DNA of 64,000 nt from Knufia peltigerae (lineage: Eukaryota > Ascomycota > Eurotiomycetes > Chaetothyriales > Trichomeriaceae), in assembly GCA_030247855.1 (NCBI GenBank), contig JAPDRN010000060.1, positions 143,350-207,349 of the forward strand, written 5' to 3'. Below, in pieces: positions 44,604 through 55,844 of this stretch. Below the pieces are notes generated by a model. It ran no database searches. It was given only the letters and a program-made list of their open reading frames with translations, and had not been told where the DNA came from. Made by a program: the position numbers and the translations under genes. Numbering within the stretch: position 1 is the stretch's first letter; every line of letters begins with the position of its first letter.

Positions 44604-46175
44604 TTACCCCCTTCTTCTTCTCTCCCACACACTCATGCCAGAAGTAGCCGCCGAACCTTCTTCACCTGATTGTACGGCACGCATACCACGGTCGTACTCG
44701 TCACTTCCACTTGCCCGACGCTCTTTGTCCAATATGGCGTCAAATTCCTTTTGTGCCTGTTCACGCGCGAGTTGTCTGTCGGCCTCGGTGTTGGAGAAGG
44801 AGAAACCGGCGTCTCCCCCTCCTCCTTCTCGGTCGTTGCGTTGATCAGATGGCCGTTGATAGAATGAGTCGTCAGTGCGAGAAGAAGTGTCCCTCTGCCA
44901 ATCTGAATGAGGAACCACTGGTTGTTGCTGCTGCTGCTGCTGTTGTGGTTGGCCTTGGAAGCCTTGGTTCGAATTCGACTGGCCTTGCGCATTGGAGTAT
45001 GTTGATGATCTCTGATTCTCGCGACGGATACGAGCCCAAGAGCCAGGGAATCCTCCTGATGTTGGTCCTGGAGTAGCCATGTCCGGATCATTGCCGGCTG
45101 TCGGAGAGGCATCGTCGTCATCAAAAAAGGACGAGCCTGGTGACGAACGGGAACCATTGCTATTCGATTGGGTATATTGTGGTGCGCCGGTCCTGTTGTC
45201 CCATCTCGTGGAAGGGTTTGATTGTCTCGAATCACGAGCCCTCATCGATAAATCACCCATTACGCCAGTGTCGGTGGTTCCATCTGTGAATGAGCTGTCA
45301 CCACTGTATCCGTCACTACCGGAATAGTCGGTTCGATCAGAGGCTCTGTTGTTGTAATATTCTTGCGAGGAGTCCTGGTTGCCGTACTGAGGGCCGTCTT
45401 GAGTCTGTGTCTGGGTAGGAGGCAGGTTCTGTCTTTGGTCGGGGCCTCCTCTATAGCGGTTCGCAGATATTCGGTCCAGGCTACCCTTGATCTCCATCAT
45501 GAGCCCCTTGGTGCGCTCGTCCTTGTACAAGCCGTACATGCCAAAGGTGTCGCCGGCGGCCGCGAACAAAGGTGAGGCGGCAAAGACGGCCAGTGCGGCC
45601 CAGACGTTGAACCTCGTAAATTGCCACATGAATTGCGCCTGTCTGCCCGTGGCTATGGCCCAACGTTTGCTCGGGAAGCTCTGGTACTCTTCCATGGGAC
45701 GGGGACTTCGAAAGGGAAACTTCATCTTGTCGTACGTCCTCCAAGCTATCAGACCTCCCGCGACGCATCCCGACAGGTTCCCCCACAGGCTGTAGATGGT
45801 CCTGTTCGTGCTGTAGAACGCCATCGCCTCGGCTTCCGTCTGCGTCAACGGCCGGCCGGCCAGGTTCTCGGTCCCACGGATGAAATCGATGACGGTGATG
45901 CCCGATATCTGTGCACGCCTGGGTCCTCCAAAGAGCCATTTTCGTTTGAGGGTCCCTATCGGGATGGATTCGAAGGCGAGGCGGTAGGTGCGAGGTATGC
46001 CCTTGAGCTCGTAGCCCAGCTGGAGGGTTTCAGACTCGACCTGGACCAGGTACTTGTTGCGAATTTGCATGATCTCGGCGATTCCCCCACCTGGGGACTC
46101 GCCTTGTTGTATGGGTCGAGCACCGGGGCCCATGGCGGAAGGGAGGGAGGATGAAGGAGGGCCTTGGGAGGTCAT
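44604..46175 (-). CDS. conserved fungal protein with two predicted TM segments, unknown function
   Basis: This is an intronless frame of 523 codons. I do not recognise a named family. The N-terminal 230 residues look folded, with two hydrophobic stretches at about 120-145 (YSLWGNLSGCVAGGLIAW) and 192-215 (NVWAALAVFAASPLFAAAG). They are separated by a basic, aromatic loop. The C-terminal 290 residues are low-complexity (Gln, Ser, Asp, Gly), with a poly-Gln run from CAG-type repeats at about 44927-44945, and end in MSVWERRRRG. The middle (45480-46100) has strongly G/C third positions, which makes long shadow ORFs on both strands. A membrane protein of an organelle is plausible; nothing more can be said from sequence. 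It is divergent from tma46, with 490 bp between the starts. Confidence 0.8.
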   Translation of the reverse strand: MTSQGPPSSSLPSAMGPGARPIQQGESPGGGIAEIMQIRNKYLVQVESETLQLGYELKGIPRTYRLAFESIPIGTLKRKWLFGGPRRAQISGITVIDFIRGTENLAGRPLTQTEAEAMAFYSTNRTIYSLWGNLSGCVAGGLIAWRTYDKMKFPFRSPRPMEEYQSFPSKRWAIATGRQAQFMWQFTRFNVWAALAVFAASPLFAAAGDTFGMYGLYKDERTKGLMMEIKGSLDRISANRYRGGPDQRQNLPPTQTQTQDGPQYGNQDSSQEYYNNRASDRTDYSGSDGYSGDSSFTDGTTDTGVMGDLSMRARDSRQSNPSTRWDNRTGAPQYTQSNSNGSRSSPGSSFFDDDDASPTAGNDPDMATPGPTSGGFPGSWARIRRENQRSSTYSNAQGQSNSNQGFQGQPQQQQQQQQPVVPHSDWQRDTSSRTDDSFYQRPSDQRNDREGGGGDAGFSFSNTEADRQLAREQAQKEFDAILDKERRASGSDEYDRGMRAVQSGEEGSAATSGMSVWERRRRG

Positions 46176-46665
46176 GGTGGCGGTGGGAGAAGTTGGGTCG
46201 ATGGCTATCTATGTGCTGACTGGCAAGACAACCAGGCCATGACCTGTAGCAGACTTTGATCTTTAGGAGCAAGAAGCGGGCAAGGAGATACAATCGGTGA
46301 GGTAGTGGTGTTGGTAAGAGAAAAGACTGCTGCGTATATTGTCTGCGATGTTTTGGTCGACTCTCAGTGACGTCGCTATTTAGAGAATCAAATTAATTCC
46401 CCCCACGAAAACCCCGAACACACTTGGAACTCACCACAATCAACCAAAAGACCCAAAGAGACCACAAGAAACCCGTTCACCTTCGTCCTTTGACGACCAC
46501 AACGCATCCCTCATTCCTTATCTCGCCTTCCACCATCCTCACCACCGACATCTCCTCCCTCCGTGTCTCTTGAAGCGCCCATTTTTATCTGCGCACGCCA
46601 CCTCGAGCGCCGCATCTCATTAATCGAAGTTTTTTTGACCGGCCTCCCACTACGTTTCTTTCAAC
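46176..46665. promoter_or_regulatory. divergent promoter region, two-TM gene / tma46
   Basis: These 490 bases lie between divergent starts. They contain a TGACGTCG CRE-like element at about 46368 and a pyrimidine-rich leader before tma46. No gene is seen. Confidence 0.5.
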
Positions 46666-47824
46666 ATGCCGCCCAAAGGCAAAGTGGCCGACCAGCCCAA
46701 GAAAACGAAGGCCAGTGTCGAAGATAAAACATTTGGCATGAAAAATAAAAAGGGTGGCAGTGCGAAGAAACAAATTGCCCAACTCCAGGCACAAGCCAAG
46801 TCAAACAAGTCGCCCGAGGAGAAACGAAAAGAAGCAGAAAAGGAACAGAGAAAGAAGGAGAAGGAGGCTGCTGAAGCGGCCAAGGCAGAGGCTGCCGAAT
46901 TATTCAAGCCCATTCAGGTCCAGAAAGTACCTTTCGGTGTCGACCCGAAGACGGTGCTCTGTCAGTTTTTCAAGCAAGGCCATTGCGACAAGGGAAGGAA
47001 ATGCAAGTTCAGCCACGATCTCGACGTGGGAAAGAAGGTGGCCAAGAAGGATCTCTACCAAGACACTCGAGAACAAGAGAAAGAGGACAAGGAAAAGGAT
47101 ACCATGGATGATTGGGACGAAGAAAAATTGCGCAAAGTCGTCGTCAGCAAACACGGCAATCCACGCACGACGACGGACAAGGTCTGCAAGTACTTCATCC
47201 AGGCGGTCGAGGACGGGAAGTATGGCTGGTTTTGGACTTGCCCCAATGGAGGCGACAAGTGCATGTACAGGCACAGTTTACCACCTGGGTATGAAGACGT
47301 CCATTTTCCGCTGGCTAATCATTACTGACAAGGTGAACAGATTTGTACTCAAGACTCGAGAGCAGCGACGTGCCGAGAAGGAACTCATGGACAAGTCTCC
47401 ATTGAAAACGCTCACCCTAGAAGACTTTTTGGAGTCTGAACGACACAAGCTCACAGGGACTTTGACCCCGGTGACGCCCGAGTCATTCGCCAAATGGAAG
47501 AAAGAGCGTATGGACAAGAAAGCCGCCGAAGAGCAAGCACGAAAGGCCAAGGAAGCCACCGGTCGAGCCATGTTCGAAAGTGGGAACTGGAAAGGTTCCG
47601 AAGATGAAGACAGCAGTGATGACGACGACGACGATGAGGGTTCATTCAACCTTGAGGCGATGCGTAGAGAGACTGAAAGGATCCGACAGCAAAAGGAAGA
47701 AGAACGACTGGCCAGAGCCAACGGTGGGGTGGTTCCTGATGACAACAACGAAGATACAGAAAGTCCAGCGGATGCGTCTGACAGCAACGGTGATACGGGA
47801 GACGGCAGTGGAGGACAAGGCTGA
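46666..47824 (+). CDS. tma46: Tma46/ZC3H15 (DFRP1-type) CCCH zinc-finger protein
   Basis: Exons: 46666-47288 and 47341-47824, with a 52-nt intron; the product is 368 aa. A Lys-rich coiled region (1-85) begins MPPKGKVADQPKKTKASVED. The first CCCH finger is CQFFKQGHCDKGRKCKFSH (about 100-118) and the second has the wide-spaced form CKYFIQ...CPNGGDKCMYRH (about 175-203). The intron falls in the conserved LPPGFVLKTREQRR. The DFRP segment follows (SPLKTLTLEDFLESERHKL). An acidic, coiled-coil C-terminus ends it. In yeast the orthologue associates with ribosomes and partners the GTPase Rbg1 (DRG family), so a role in translation is expected. The match is strong over the whole length. Confidence 0.94.
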
Positions 47825-48873
47825 GAAAGAGGTGTTTGGGTTATTTTTATATGACACTCTGATACCACGCCCAGCGAACGTTTAGCGAAACACATCACGG
47901 AGTACAGGCACAAGACAGACTCGACTTGCGATTAACCCCGGTCCAAAGGAAGCATCCGGGTTTCGCAGAGATCACTTATGAAATTTATGGGAGGAAAAGC
48001 GTGTCTACAAAACAAGCTAGAGGCTTCTCTGATACTACATTGACGATTCAATACGATGGATGGGTCGCAGTTGGGGAGAGTAGTTGGTTTTGCCTTGTTG
48101 ACCTGGGTGAGTTGAGACCGTCTATATAGCTATGGTCGAGATAGATCACTCGTACGAGACAAGGATCACATGAGAACGAGAACAAGACAGACTGACTTGA
48201 GGGAAAACACCATTCTTCTATTGCTATAATATGTGATATGATTCCAAAGGCACATGTATCCTTCCATATACTCCGTAGGTCTAGATACTATTGTGTACTT
48301 GTTGCGGTTGTCTCCGGCCCGACTCCGTTTCCCCGCAAAGAGAGTCTCAGAGATTCCGTACTTCTGCTCTTTTGACCTTATCCGCTTCTGCTTCCTCCGC
48401 CACCAATCGCCTGATTTCGTCAGTTCAGTGACAAGGAACAAGTACGAGACTCGCAGCCCTTCCGCCGGAATGGAAAAGGTCGTGTGCTCATCACTATTAC
48501 TGCTCGCCTTCGCCCTCTCATATTAGTCGAGAACGCCATTTCTAACGGATCAAGTACTCTCCCTCTCTCTTTCCTATCAACATCATTCCTCTCCCAAAGG
48601 ACACACAAGCATAGATTTCCCTTGGAGCTTTCGCCCTTGACACCACACGCTTCTACGAGTTTGAGCTTCGCAGGCCAAGATACCAATCAATTATTAAAGT
48701 CAAAGCGAACGTTATTTGCGCCCCATTAGACAGTTTCGAAAAGCTCGTTCGAGCTCCAGACGGGAACCCGGAAAGAAGATTACAACAAGACTACCTGGTC
48801 CGACCGACCTTCCTCGCATCTCCCTCTGTCTGCCACCGACGTCAATACGTCAACCAAACCAAACCAAAAAAAA
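47825..48873. other. intergenic, no gene seen
   Basis: This 1.05-kb gap lies between two plus-strand genes. It holds a TACTCCGTA (48269-48277) and a CACGGAGTA (47896-47904). The pyrimidine-rich 48330-48870 is probably the promoter and 5' leader of the small membrane-protein gene. Confidence 0.55.
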
Positions 48874-49196
48874 ATGTCATCACAACCTCAGAGCTCTATT
48901 CCTGGGTATCGCCCAGCACCATTTCTCACGTGCGTTGACACAAAACTACTTTCTCTGGTTCCTCGACTGACAAACTGACATTGACCAAAAACAGGCGCGG
49001 CAAAAAACTAGTCCTCCTTTCCATCTTCTTCGTCCCCGTCGTCAGCTACGCATGGCTCAAGAGGCTCGAAGCCAAATCCAAAGAACAAACGCGACTCCTC
49101 GAGGAAGAAGGGAGGCGGAACTGGATACAGGAGAACCAAAGGTTCAATAGAAAAGACCTCAGCGTGGCAGTTGGCAGGAGCGGAGGAGGCGTCTGA
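48874..49196 (+). CDS. 85-aa single-pass membrane protein, unknown function
   Basis: Exons: 48874-48929 and 48995-49196; the 65-nt intron has donor GTGCGT, branch CTGAC and acceptor ACAG. The product is 85 aa. The N-terminus (MSSQPQSSIPGYRPAPFLTR) is followed by a basic GKK, one hydrophobic helix (LVLLSIFFVPVVSYAWL, about 24-40) and a charged amphipathic helix (RLEAKSKEQTRLLEEEGRRN). Architecture and size recall small mitochondrial inner-membrane assembly or subunit proteins, but I cannot assign a family. The spliced frame, a start after a long leader and good intron signals argue that it is a real gene. A continuous but unspliced frame would lack a proper start. Confidence 0.72.
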
Positions 49197-50679
49197 ATTT
49201 CCAACCCCAAACGGGGGTCAAACAATACTCATGATACACCGAGTACCTGTTTCGTCGTATGGGATACAAACAGACGAGCAGTCTCGCCGTCACCCAACGA
49301 CTCGATTTCATCAAGACAGCGAGGAGAAGGATGTCATGGTCGACGACGAAAGCTCAGATTGTCCCGCGTTTTTTCCCACTCTCCATCCGAAAGGTGTACG
49401 GATCTACCCTACAGCGTATACATCGTGTGAAATGAGAACGACACCAAGCACCCGAGGGAGGGAACGAACGAATGAAACGGCCCCGTGGACGACACGTCAT
49501 GCCATGATGAGAACGACGATGTGATGAATGATCTTTCTTGGAAGATGTAACTCTGAGAAATTTGCGGAAATACCACCACACACCACGACATGGGATGATG
49601 TGACAATGACACGACAAAACTAAATAAAAACTCAAGGCGCGAAAATGTATCATCCCACAGATCTACATCTTGGACACATCCAGCTTGCCACCTATGGAAA
49701 GAGGACACGCCGCGTTACAAAGGCGTCAGCGTCGCGCGCCATCCTCGTGTATCGCACCCAAATCCATACACCACTCACTCCTCAGTAGTTCGATGGCCCC
49801 ATCCAGACTTGAGACCTTTTCTCCTCTTCTCTTTCAAGCGAGAAAGAAATGACCCAGCAAATGAACATTAACACGAAAAGACACGAGTACACAGATGACA
49901 AGGATCCACACGGACCACGTTGAGTGAGTTACATGCCTGTCTAACATGCCTGTCTATATACCTAGGTTACCATGTTTCTCCCGTCCTTTGAGACCTTACG
50001 CTGCGACGCGTCGCGGTGAGATATATACGAAACCAGACAAATGACATATGCCTTCCCTATCGGGAACATGTACCAAGTAACTTGCCATTTACTTGTACAT
50101 CATCATTCGGCATGGTTCAGATCTATAATCCAATGACACGATTCACTTATCCAGTTACTCCATATCATGTACCCATATGGCAAAAAAGAAAACATTCTCG
50201 ACGGGTTCATCCTCATTACCATTCTTCATTCCCTCCCCATCGTTCTCCCCCCCTGTCCACTATATTCCTATGAAAAAAAGAGGGCCAGTTCAAAAAAAAA
50301 GGCCACGTTTTAAAGGATCGTCGAGAATTGAAGCGACGACGACAACCAAACAGTACGATCGCTGTGAACAGACAAAAAGGCAGCTCTTGCGAGCACATGT
50401 GGTCTGGTGTCGACGTGACCCAAATCTTTCTCTTTCCCCTTCTCCTTTTCCGTTGGTTCCCGTCAGATGGAAGATCCCTCTTCCCCCCTATCCTTGTCCT
50501 CCCTCCACACTACTCCAAATTTAACCACAATATCATATCACGTAGGTTTTGCTTCTGCCATTGATGCATTGCCACACACACCTGCCCTCTGATCTTCAGT
50601 CAAACTAGTCTCCATCAACCATTGCATTTTACCATTACACATCTCCAGCCCGAACATCTGTCTCTCTTCCAAGATCTTC
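49197..50679. other. intergenic, no gene seen
   Basis: These 1.48 kb lie between the convergent small membrane-protein gene and the WD40 gene. The sequence is A/C- and T/C-rich with several short homopolymers. ORFs are under 120 codons, overlap on both strands and resemble nothing known. Confidence 0.55.
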
Positions 50680-53600
50680 CTAAGAATTCACACTCCCAGC
50701 CATCGCACTAGGGATACTCTCGTAAGGAGCGGCATATTCCGAATTCATTCTCGGGCTCATGGCTTGGTTGTCATCCCCACCCTTGCGTCCACGACTGGGA
50801 CTTCTCACTCGCCCGGCAAAGTTACGGATCTTCCCCAACAGGGCTCCCGATCCATTCCCACCACCACCATTACTCTCGTGGCCAGACCGTCCGCGGCGAT
50901 GACCTCCTCCTCCTCCACTTCCTGACGGCAGAGCCGCTGAAAGTTGTGCTTCTGAGAAGCTGGTAGGAATTGCCGACATGGGAAGTGGTACGTTGGCTGC
51001 CTCGGGTTCGAAAGTTCCCAGGTTTGAAACGCTGGGACTCGCGAGTGTCATGGTTGCCGGCTTTGGCGGAGGTGGAGGCGGAGGAGGCGGAGGCGGTGCT
51101 GCCAGATGCTGAAGTTCTGGAAGGATCGGTGGTGGTTGCGGAGGCGAACCCATGTACGCTGAGCTATCAGTGGGAGGGGAAGACATTGTAGGCATTTGTG
51201 GCTCTCTCGGTGACGTTCGCACACGATCACGAGATGTACCTCGACTCAGCGAAGACGCCCGTGCTTCAGCACCCTTACTGCTTGAGCGACTACCAGCAAT
51301 GCGATGGTCGTAAGCTGGATGTTTGGGGATCTGGGAGAGGAACTCCAATGACACAGGAGCGCGCGCAGACCCTGGTGAGCTTATGTCTTCGCGTGTGGGC
51401 GGGCGGTAGACCTCACTGGTCAAGAGCTCTGTCGCAATAGGTGGCACTGGTATTTTGCTTTCGGGGGTAGATTCAGTCACTTGCATGGCTCTTGGAGTGG
51501 AAGGTCGTTGTTGACTGAAGCCTCCGCCGGTGCCATCCTTTTCGGATGATGGTCGATGCCTTTGGGCACTCGTGATCGTTCCATCGTCAGTGTAAGCCCT
51601 GACCATTGGAGGCATGTTACCCGTTGACGCAGACTTTCCATGAGCACCAACATGTAGGGGCAAGGGAATGTTAGGTGCTGATGGTCGGCGAGTAAGTGAC
51701 TGCCTCCGAGCTTCAAGCTGCTTTGCTGCAGACTCTTGTCTGCCCCTATCATTGAGGATTTGTGGCTGACTTGCAGGCCTGGGCTCTTCTTGTGGAGTCC
51801 GTAGTGTAGGCAACATGTCCTGGAGATCATCAGGATGTGCGCTACGCTCGTAACCAGTGTCGCTGGGCCGACGATGACGCCGTTGTCTATCGCTGCGGCT
51901 GGTTTTCCTGCTCAATGATGCTTCGTCTGCTTGTCGACTTCGAGATCTGGCACGTGGCCGGCGACGGTCAGGAGATGGGTCTCGTTTCGCGCTTGTATCA
52001 CGTTGAGGTTGTCTGCTCGTACTACGGTGTAACCTGTGTCGATCCCTTGAAACGAGTCTCAAAGCCGAGTCCTTGTCGAAGCGACTTTGCAGGTCCTCTT
52101 CCGAAGGGATCATGGGTCTTGGTGACGATGGAGATCGATGTCCGGTTTTCTCTCGTCTCGACGCACTCCGACCCCTGGGGGAGAAAAGCGCAGCGTCCGG
52201 ACTTGTCTGTCTACTGGGAATACCGCTGCCACCCTTACTCCTTGTAGCGCGCGTTTTCGAACGAGACCTATGTCGATGTTTCGTGCCCGTGGCTGTCGAG
52301 TGAGACCCTCGTCGACTTAGCTTCGACATGCTGCCAGGTGTCCCAACTCGATCATAACCAGAAACGTTCGAGCTGTACATGGAATCGAAGCTCTCCACAC
52401 TGGTGCTATACATTCGCAGATCTTCGGGAGACATTGGCACAGGTGATGAAGGAGACCGTTTAGCAGCAGGAATAGTTCGTCGACCCTCGCCTGCGTCGTT
52501 GACTGTAGTGGTTCTACCCCTCCTTCTTTCTGACAAGTCGTCCCTAGATGTCTTGCTAGCACTGCTGTAACCACGTGCTCGTGCGTGCTTTTCGTAAAAG
52601 TGTGCTTGATCAAGGCTACTGATAAATTGATCGATACTTTTACCCGTAACAGCTGGGCTTTTTGTAATGTCCCTGTAGCTTTGGCCCGTGGTGGGCGGGC
52701 TCGTGAGTCCCGCATTGGTCTCGATCTGCGTGTTGGAATATGTTCCAGTCGTAGCAGGACGACTGATTGGGTCTTGGTAGCTAGTAGGAGGTAGATATTC
52801 CTGTTGGGAGTTAACTTGTTGTACTGCCATCGTCTGGATTGAAAGACCCTCTGGTTTTCTGCTTTTAGAATCATTCCTCGGCCGTGATGTGTTTGGATCT
52901 CCGCTCTCAGCAGTTTGAAACCGAGCCCTTGATTCAGGAAACCTCATCCCGCTTTGTGGGCCGACAGCTGTTTGAGGGGTTTCCTTCACTGGAGTGGCTG
53001 AAGAAGGCTCATATCTTGCAGAAGTAAGCAATGTAAGGGCCTGTTTAGATTTCTGCTGAGGGTCGTTTCCCGCTGGCGTCATTTGATGGTCATCATCATC
53101 CTTGGATGCCTCGAGATCAGTAGGCACCGAGACAGACCGTTGAGGTGGGAATTTGGGGCCGTCCACATCGACAGGTGTTTCGCCGATTGAAGCTAATCGG
53201 CTAGGTTGAAAGCCACCTGGAGTTGCAGTCTTACCAGACAGAGCACTATTAATGCTACGTATATTGTTTAACCGATATGAACCTAAACCGCCAGGTGACA
53301 GAGCAGATCTATCAATTGCGGATTCAGCAATAGGCGTAACAGCTGCGGCAACGGTTGGAGTACGGTCATCAGGCTTGAGACCTGGAAACTTGAATTGGTT
53401 ATTGGGCTGTGCTCCGAACGAGGTAATGAGCTTCAGTGCTGATGTCTGAGGCGTGATCCTGGTCCCTTGGGCCGCAGCAGTCCGGTATGGAGTGGGTGGG
53501 GTGGGCAAAGAGGTCATCATATGTGGCGGAGGCATTGCGACCGGAGTCGGAGCGTCTACCGTCCGTCGTCTCTCCAACATCTTTTGGTAGATGGCAGGAT

Positions 53601-55844
53601 ATTCGGCTGGCTCTAGGTTCTGCACTTGTGCAGGCTGCGAGCTATGCTTTTGCTCTATGAGGACTTCCGCAGGCTCTTGAGCAAGCATTTGTGCTTTGGG
53701 AGATGTCCATGGGTCGGACGGTTCGACGCCAGTGCAGGAGAAGCATCGAATGGCCAAAGATTGTTGAGAGTTCTCCACCACATGTTCACCCCATCTGCGA
53801 ACAAGGTAGGACTGCCGTTGCCAGTCTTCAGGGTAGACGAGGCATGTCAAGAGAACAGCGTCCATGTACTGATTTCTCGAAACATACACCTCAATAGCGT
53901 CACTTCGGTCGCCAAGAGCGAGCATCAAAGTGGCAGCGGCATGTATGTCCCCGTGGCTAAGCATTTTCTCAATAAAGACCTGAGTAATCTTCTTCGCGGT
54001 GACCTGGTTGCTTATGGTTCCCAAGGCCAGCAGCATCCAGTCGAGTTTTGAGTGGAGTTTGGTCGAACCCATGATCTCGGCAAGGTAGTCGGGATCTTCA
54101 TCCAGCCACCTAGCGAGAAAGATGGCGTTCTGGCTTTCACTTGGATGCCGGCTCAATTCGTCACGAATAAGGTCATGGATATCCTCGTCCCAGCCAAATA
54201 CACAACTCAGCATCTGTCTTCGAAGATCGCCGGACGTCAAATGACTCTCATCGACCGATCTCGGCGCTCGATATGGTACGTCGTGGAGGCGAGCTCTAGT
54301 GAAGGGAAACAGGTCGACTAACGGCCGTTCTTCAGGGCTCATGATAACTTCTTGCCTCAGACGCGATCCCTTTCGGTTTGATCTCGACATGACTGGAGAC
54401 TGTGGCAGAAGTCCTTGCGCTGAAACCTGGTTGGGCGTAGCCTGAGATTGAATGCCAGTATCGAATGACGTCGTTGTGTAATCGGTTCTCCCGGCTGGCG
54501 AGATGATTTCGTTAATATTAGCCTTGATCCCCGATTTCTGTGAGCTGATGGTAGACTGAGGACTTGGGGCGTTGTTACGCTCAAGTCGGGCAGCTTCAGA
54601 TGCGCGCAACTCTCGACGGGCACGTACAAGAGGAGAAGCAAGTTCTTCTTCACTCTCGAATGTTGTCCAAAGAGGACCTCTGATATCTTCTGCCGGGGGT
54701 GTTGGTGGGATTGTGGTGGGCATATGACGGACATTTGCAACCATTTGAGCACGTTCAATATCATATTGTTGCACCGTATAATCCGGACCGAGAGTGAAAA
54801 GTGTTCCAGTCGGGCCATGGCATGCTATAGCCTTTACTCCTTCGATTGTCGGAATAGGATCGTAGGTGACATGCTTAGTCCGGACATCCCACGCCCAGGT
54901 TTTGCCCTCAGAGTACTGGACAATGCGACCATTCTTGGACCATGAGATCCAATTCCGGCCAGGAAGATACACATCAGAGCGCTTCAAGACACGTATGACA
55001 CGAGGTGGCTCTGCTGTTGGAGGCTTTGAGACACTCCATACTCTGAGATCTCCATCGGCGGTCTGAGTGGCAAGCATGTCGGACTTCTGTTTCGAAGATG
55101 AAGCATGCCAAGTTAAAGTGACAATTGGAGAAGGGCCACGCGACGTCGTCAACGTGTGAAGGATGGTGAAAGACGGCTGCAACGCTGCCAACAGGATGGA
55201 GCCATTGTTATACCTAGGGAGTATGTCAGGATGGTACATGAAGCGCGACATCTAGGACCTACCCGATCGCATATGTCTTGCAATCTGATGATGGCGCAAT
55301 CGCTGTGATGGGATCAAATATAGTGCGAGCCGATATGTGGTCACTAGTAGATGGTTCGAACAAGATTACTTCCCCTTTCGCGTTACCTGAACAATGTAAG
55401 CACAAGAGAGCCATCCTTGGCCTGACACGTCAACTCACCAAATGCGATATTTCCATTTCTCATCCAGTGTGCAACCTTGAGGGGCTCATATGATACAAAG
55501 CGAGAATATTGCTCGCCCGTGAACAAGTCCCATACTATCGCCGTTTGCCCAACGTCGTAGGTCACAACTAACCTACCAGCCCCGGTCTCGCTGACATTGT
55601 CGGCGGAGATGAAATGAATATCTTTGGTATGCTTCTCGAAGCGTCGTTCTAGGGCTAGAGTGTCATGATGCAGACACAACACCACCGGACCTTGGGCGAT
55701 CAACAAGAGAGATGCGGTCGAAGCACACGGGTCGAATGAAGTTTCATCGGGGGCAGGTCTCGCTTTCGAATTCGACGGAACCGCGACTCCTTTGGCTTTG
55801 TTCGACACCGATCGTTGTCGCGAGATGCCTACGCCTGCAGACAT
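50680..55844 (-). CDS. large WD40 protein with alpha-solenoid and long disordered tail
   Basis: Exons (minus): 55844-55439, 55386-55263 and 55213-50680, with introns of 52 and 49 nt; the product is 1687 aa. Residues about 40-350 read as a beta-propeller, with repeat ends TAIVWDLFTGEQ, DLRVWSV, KTWAWDVRTK and VQQYDIERAQM. A helical region at about 495-680 (ARWLDEDPDYLAEIMGS, GDIHAAATLMLALGDRSDAI, YMDAVLLTCLVYPEDWQRQS) looks like an alpha-solenoid. The remaining 1000 residues are disordered: Ser/Arg-rich, RS-like dipeptides near 1100-1250, and a poly-Pro run near the end (51067-51100). The propeller-plus-solenoid layout recalls coat, SEA/GATOR or Gemin5-type scaffolds, but no specific orthologue is claimed. 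The first 16 residues are polar and precede no signal peptide. Confidence 0.83.

Noticed and set aside
45481..46154. Long ORFs on both strands inside the two-TM gene
   Set aside because: They are shadows in the GC-rich middle of the 44604-46175 frame, which alone gives membrane segments and a sensible start and stop.
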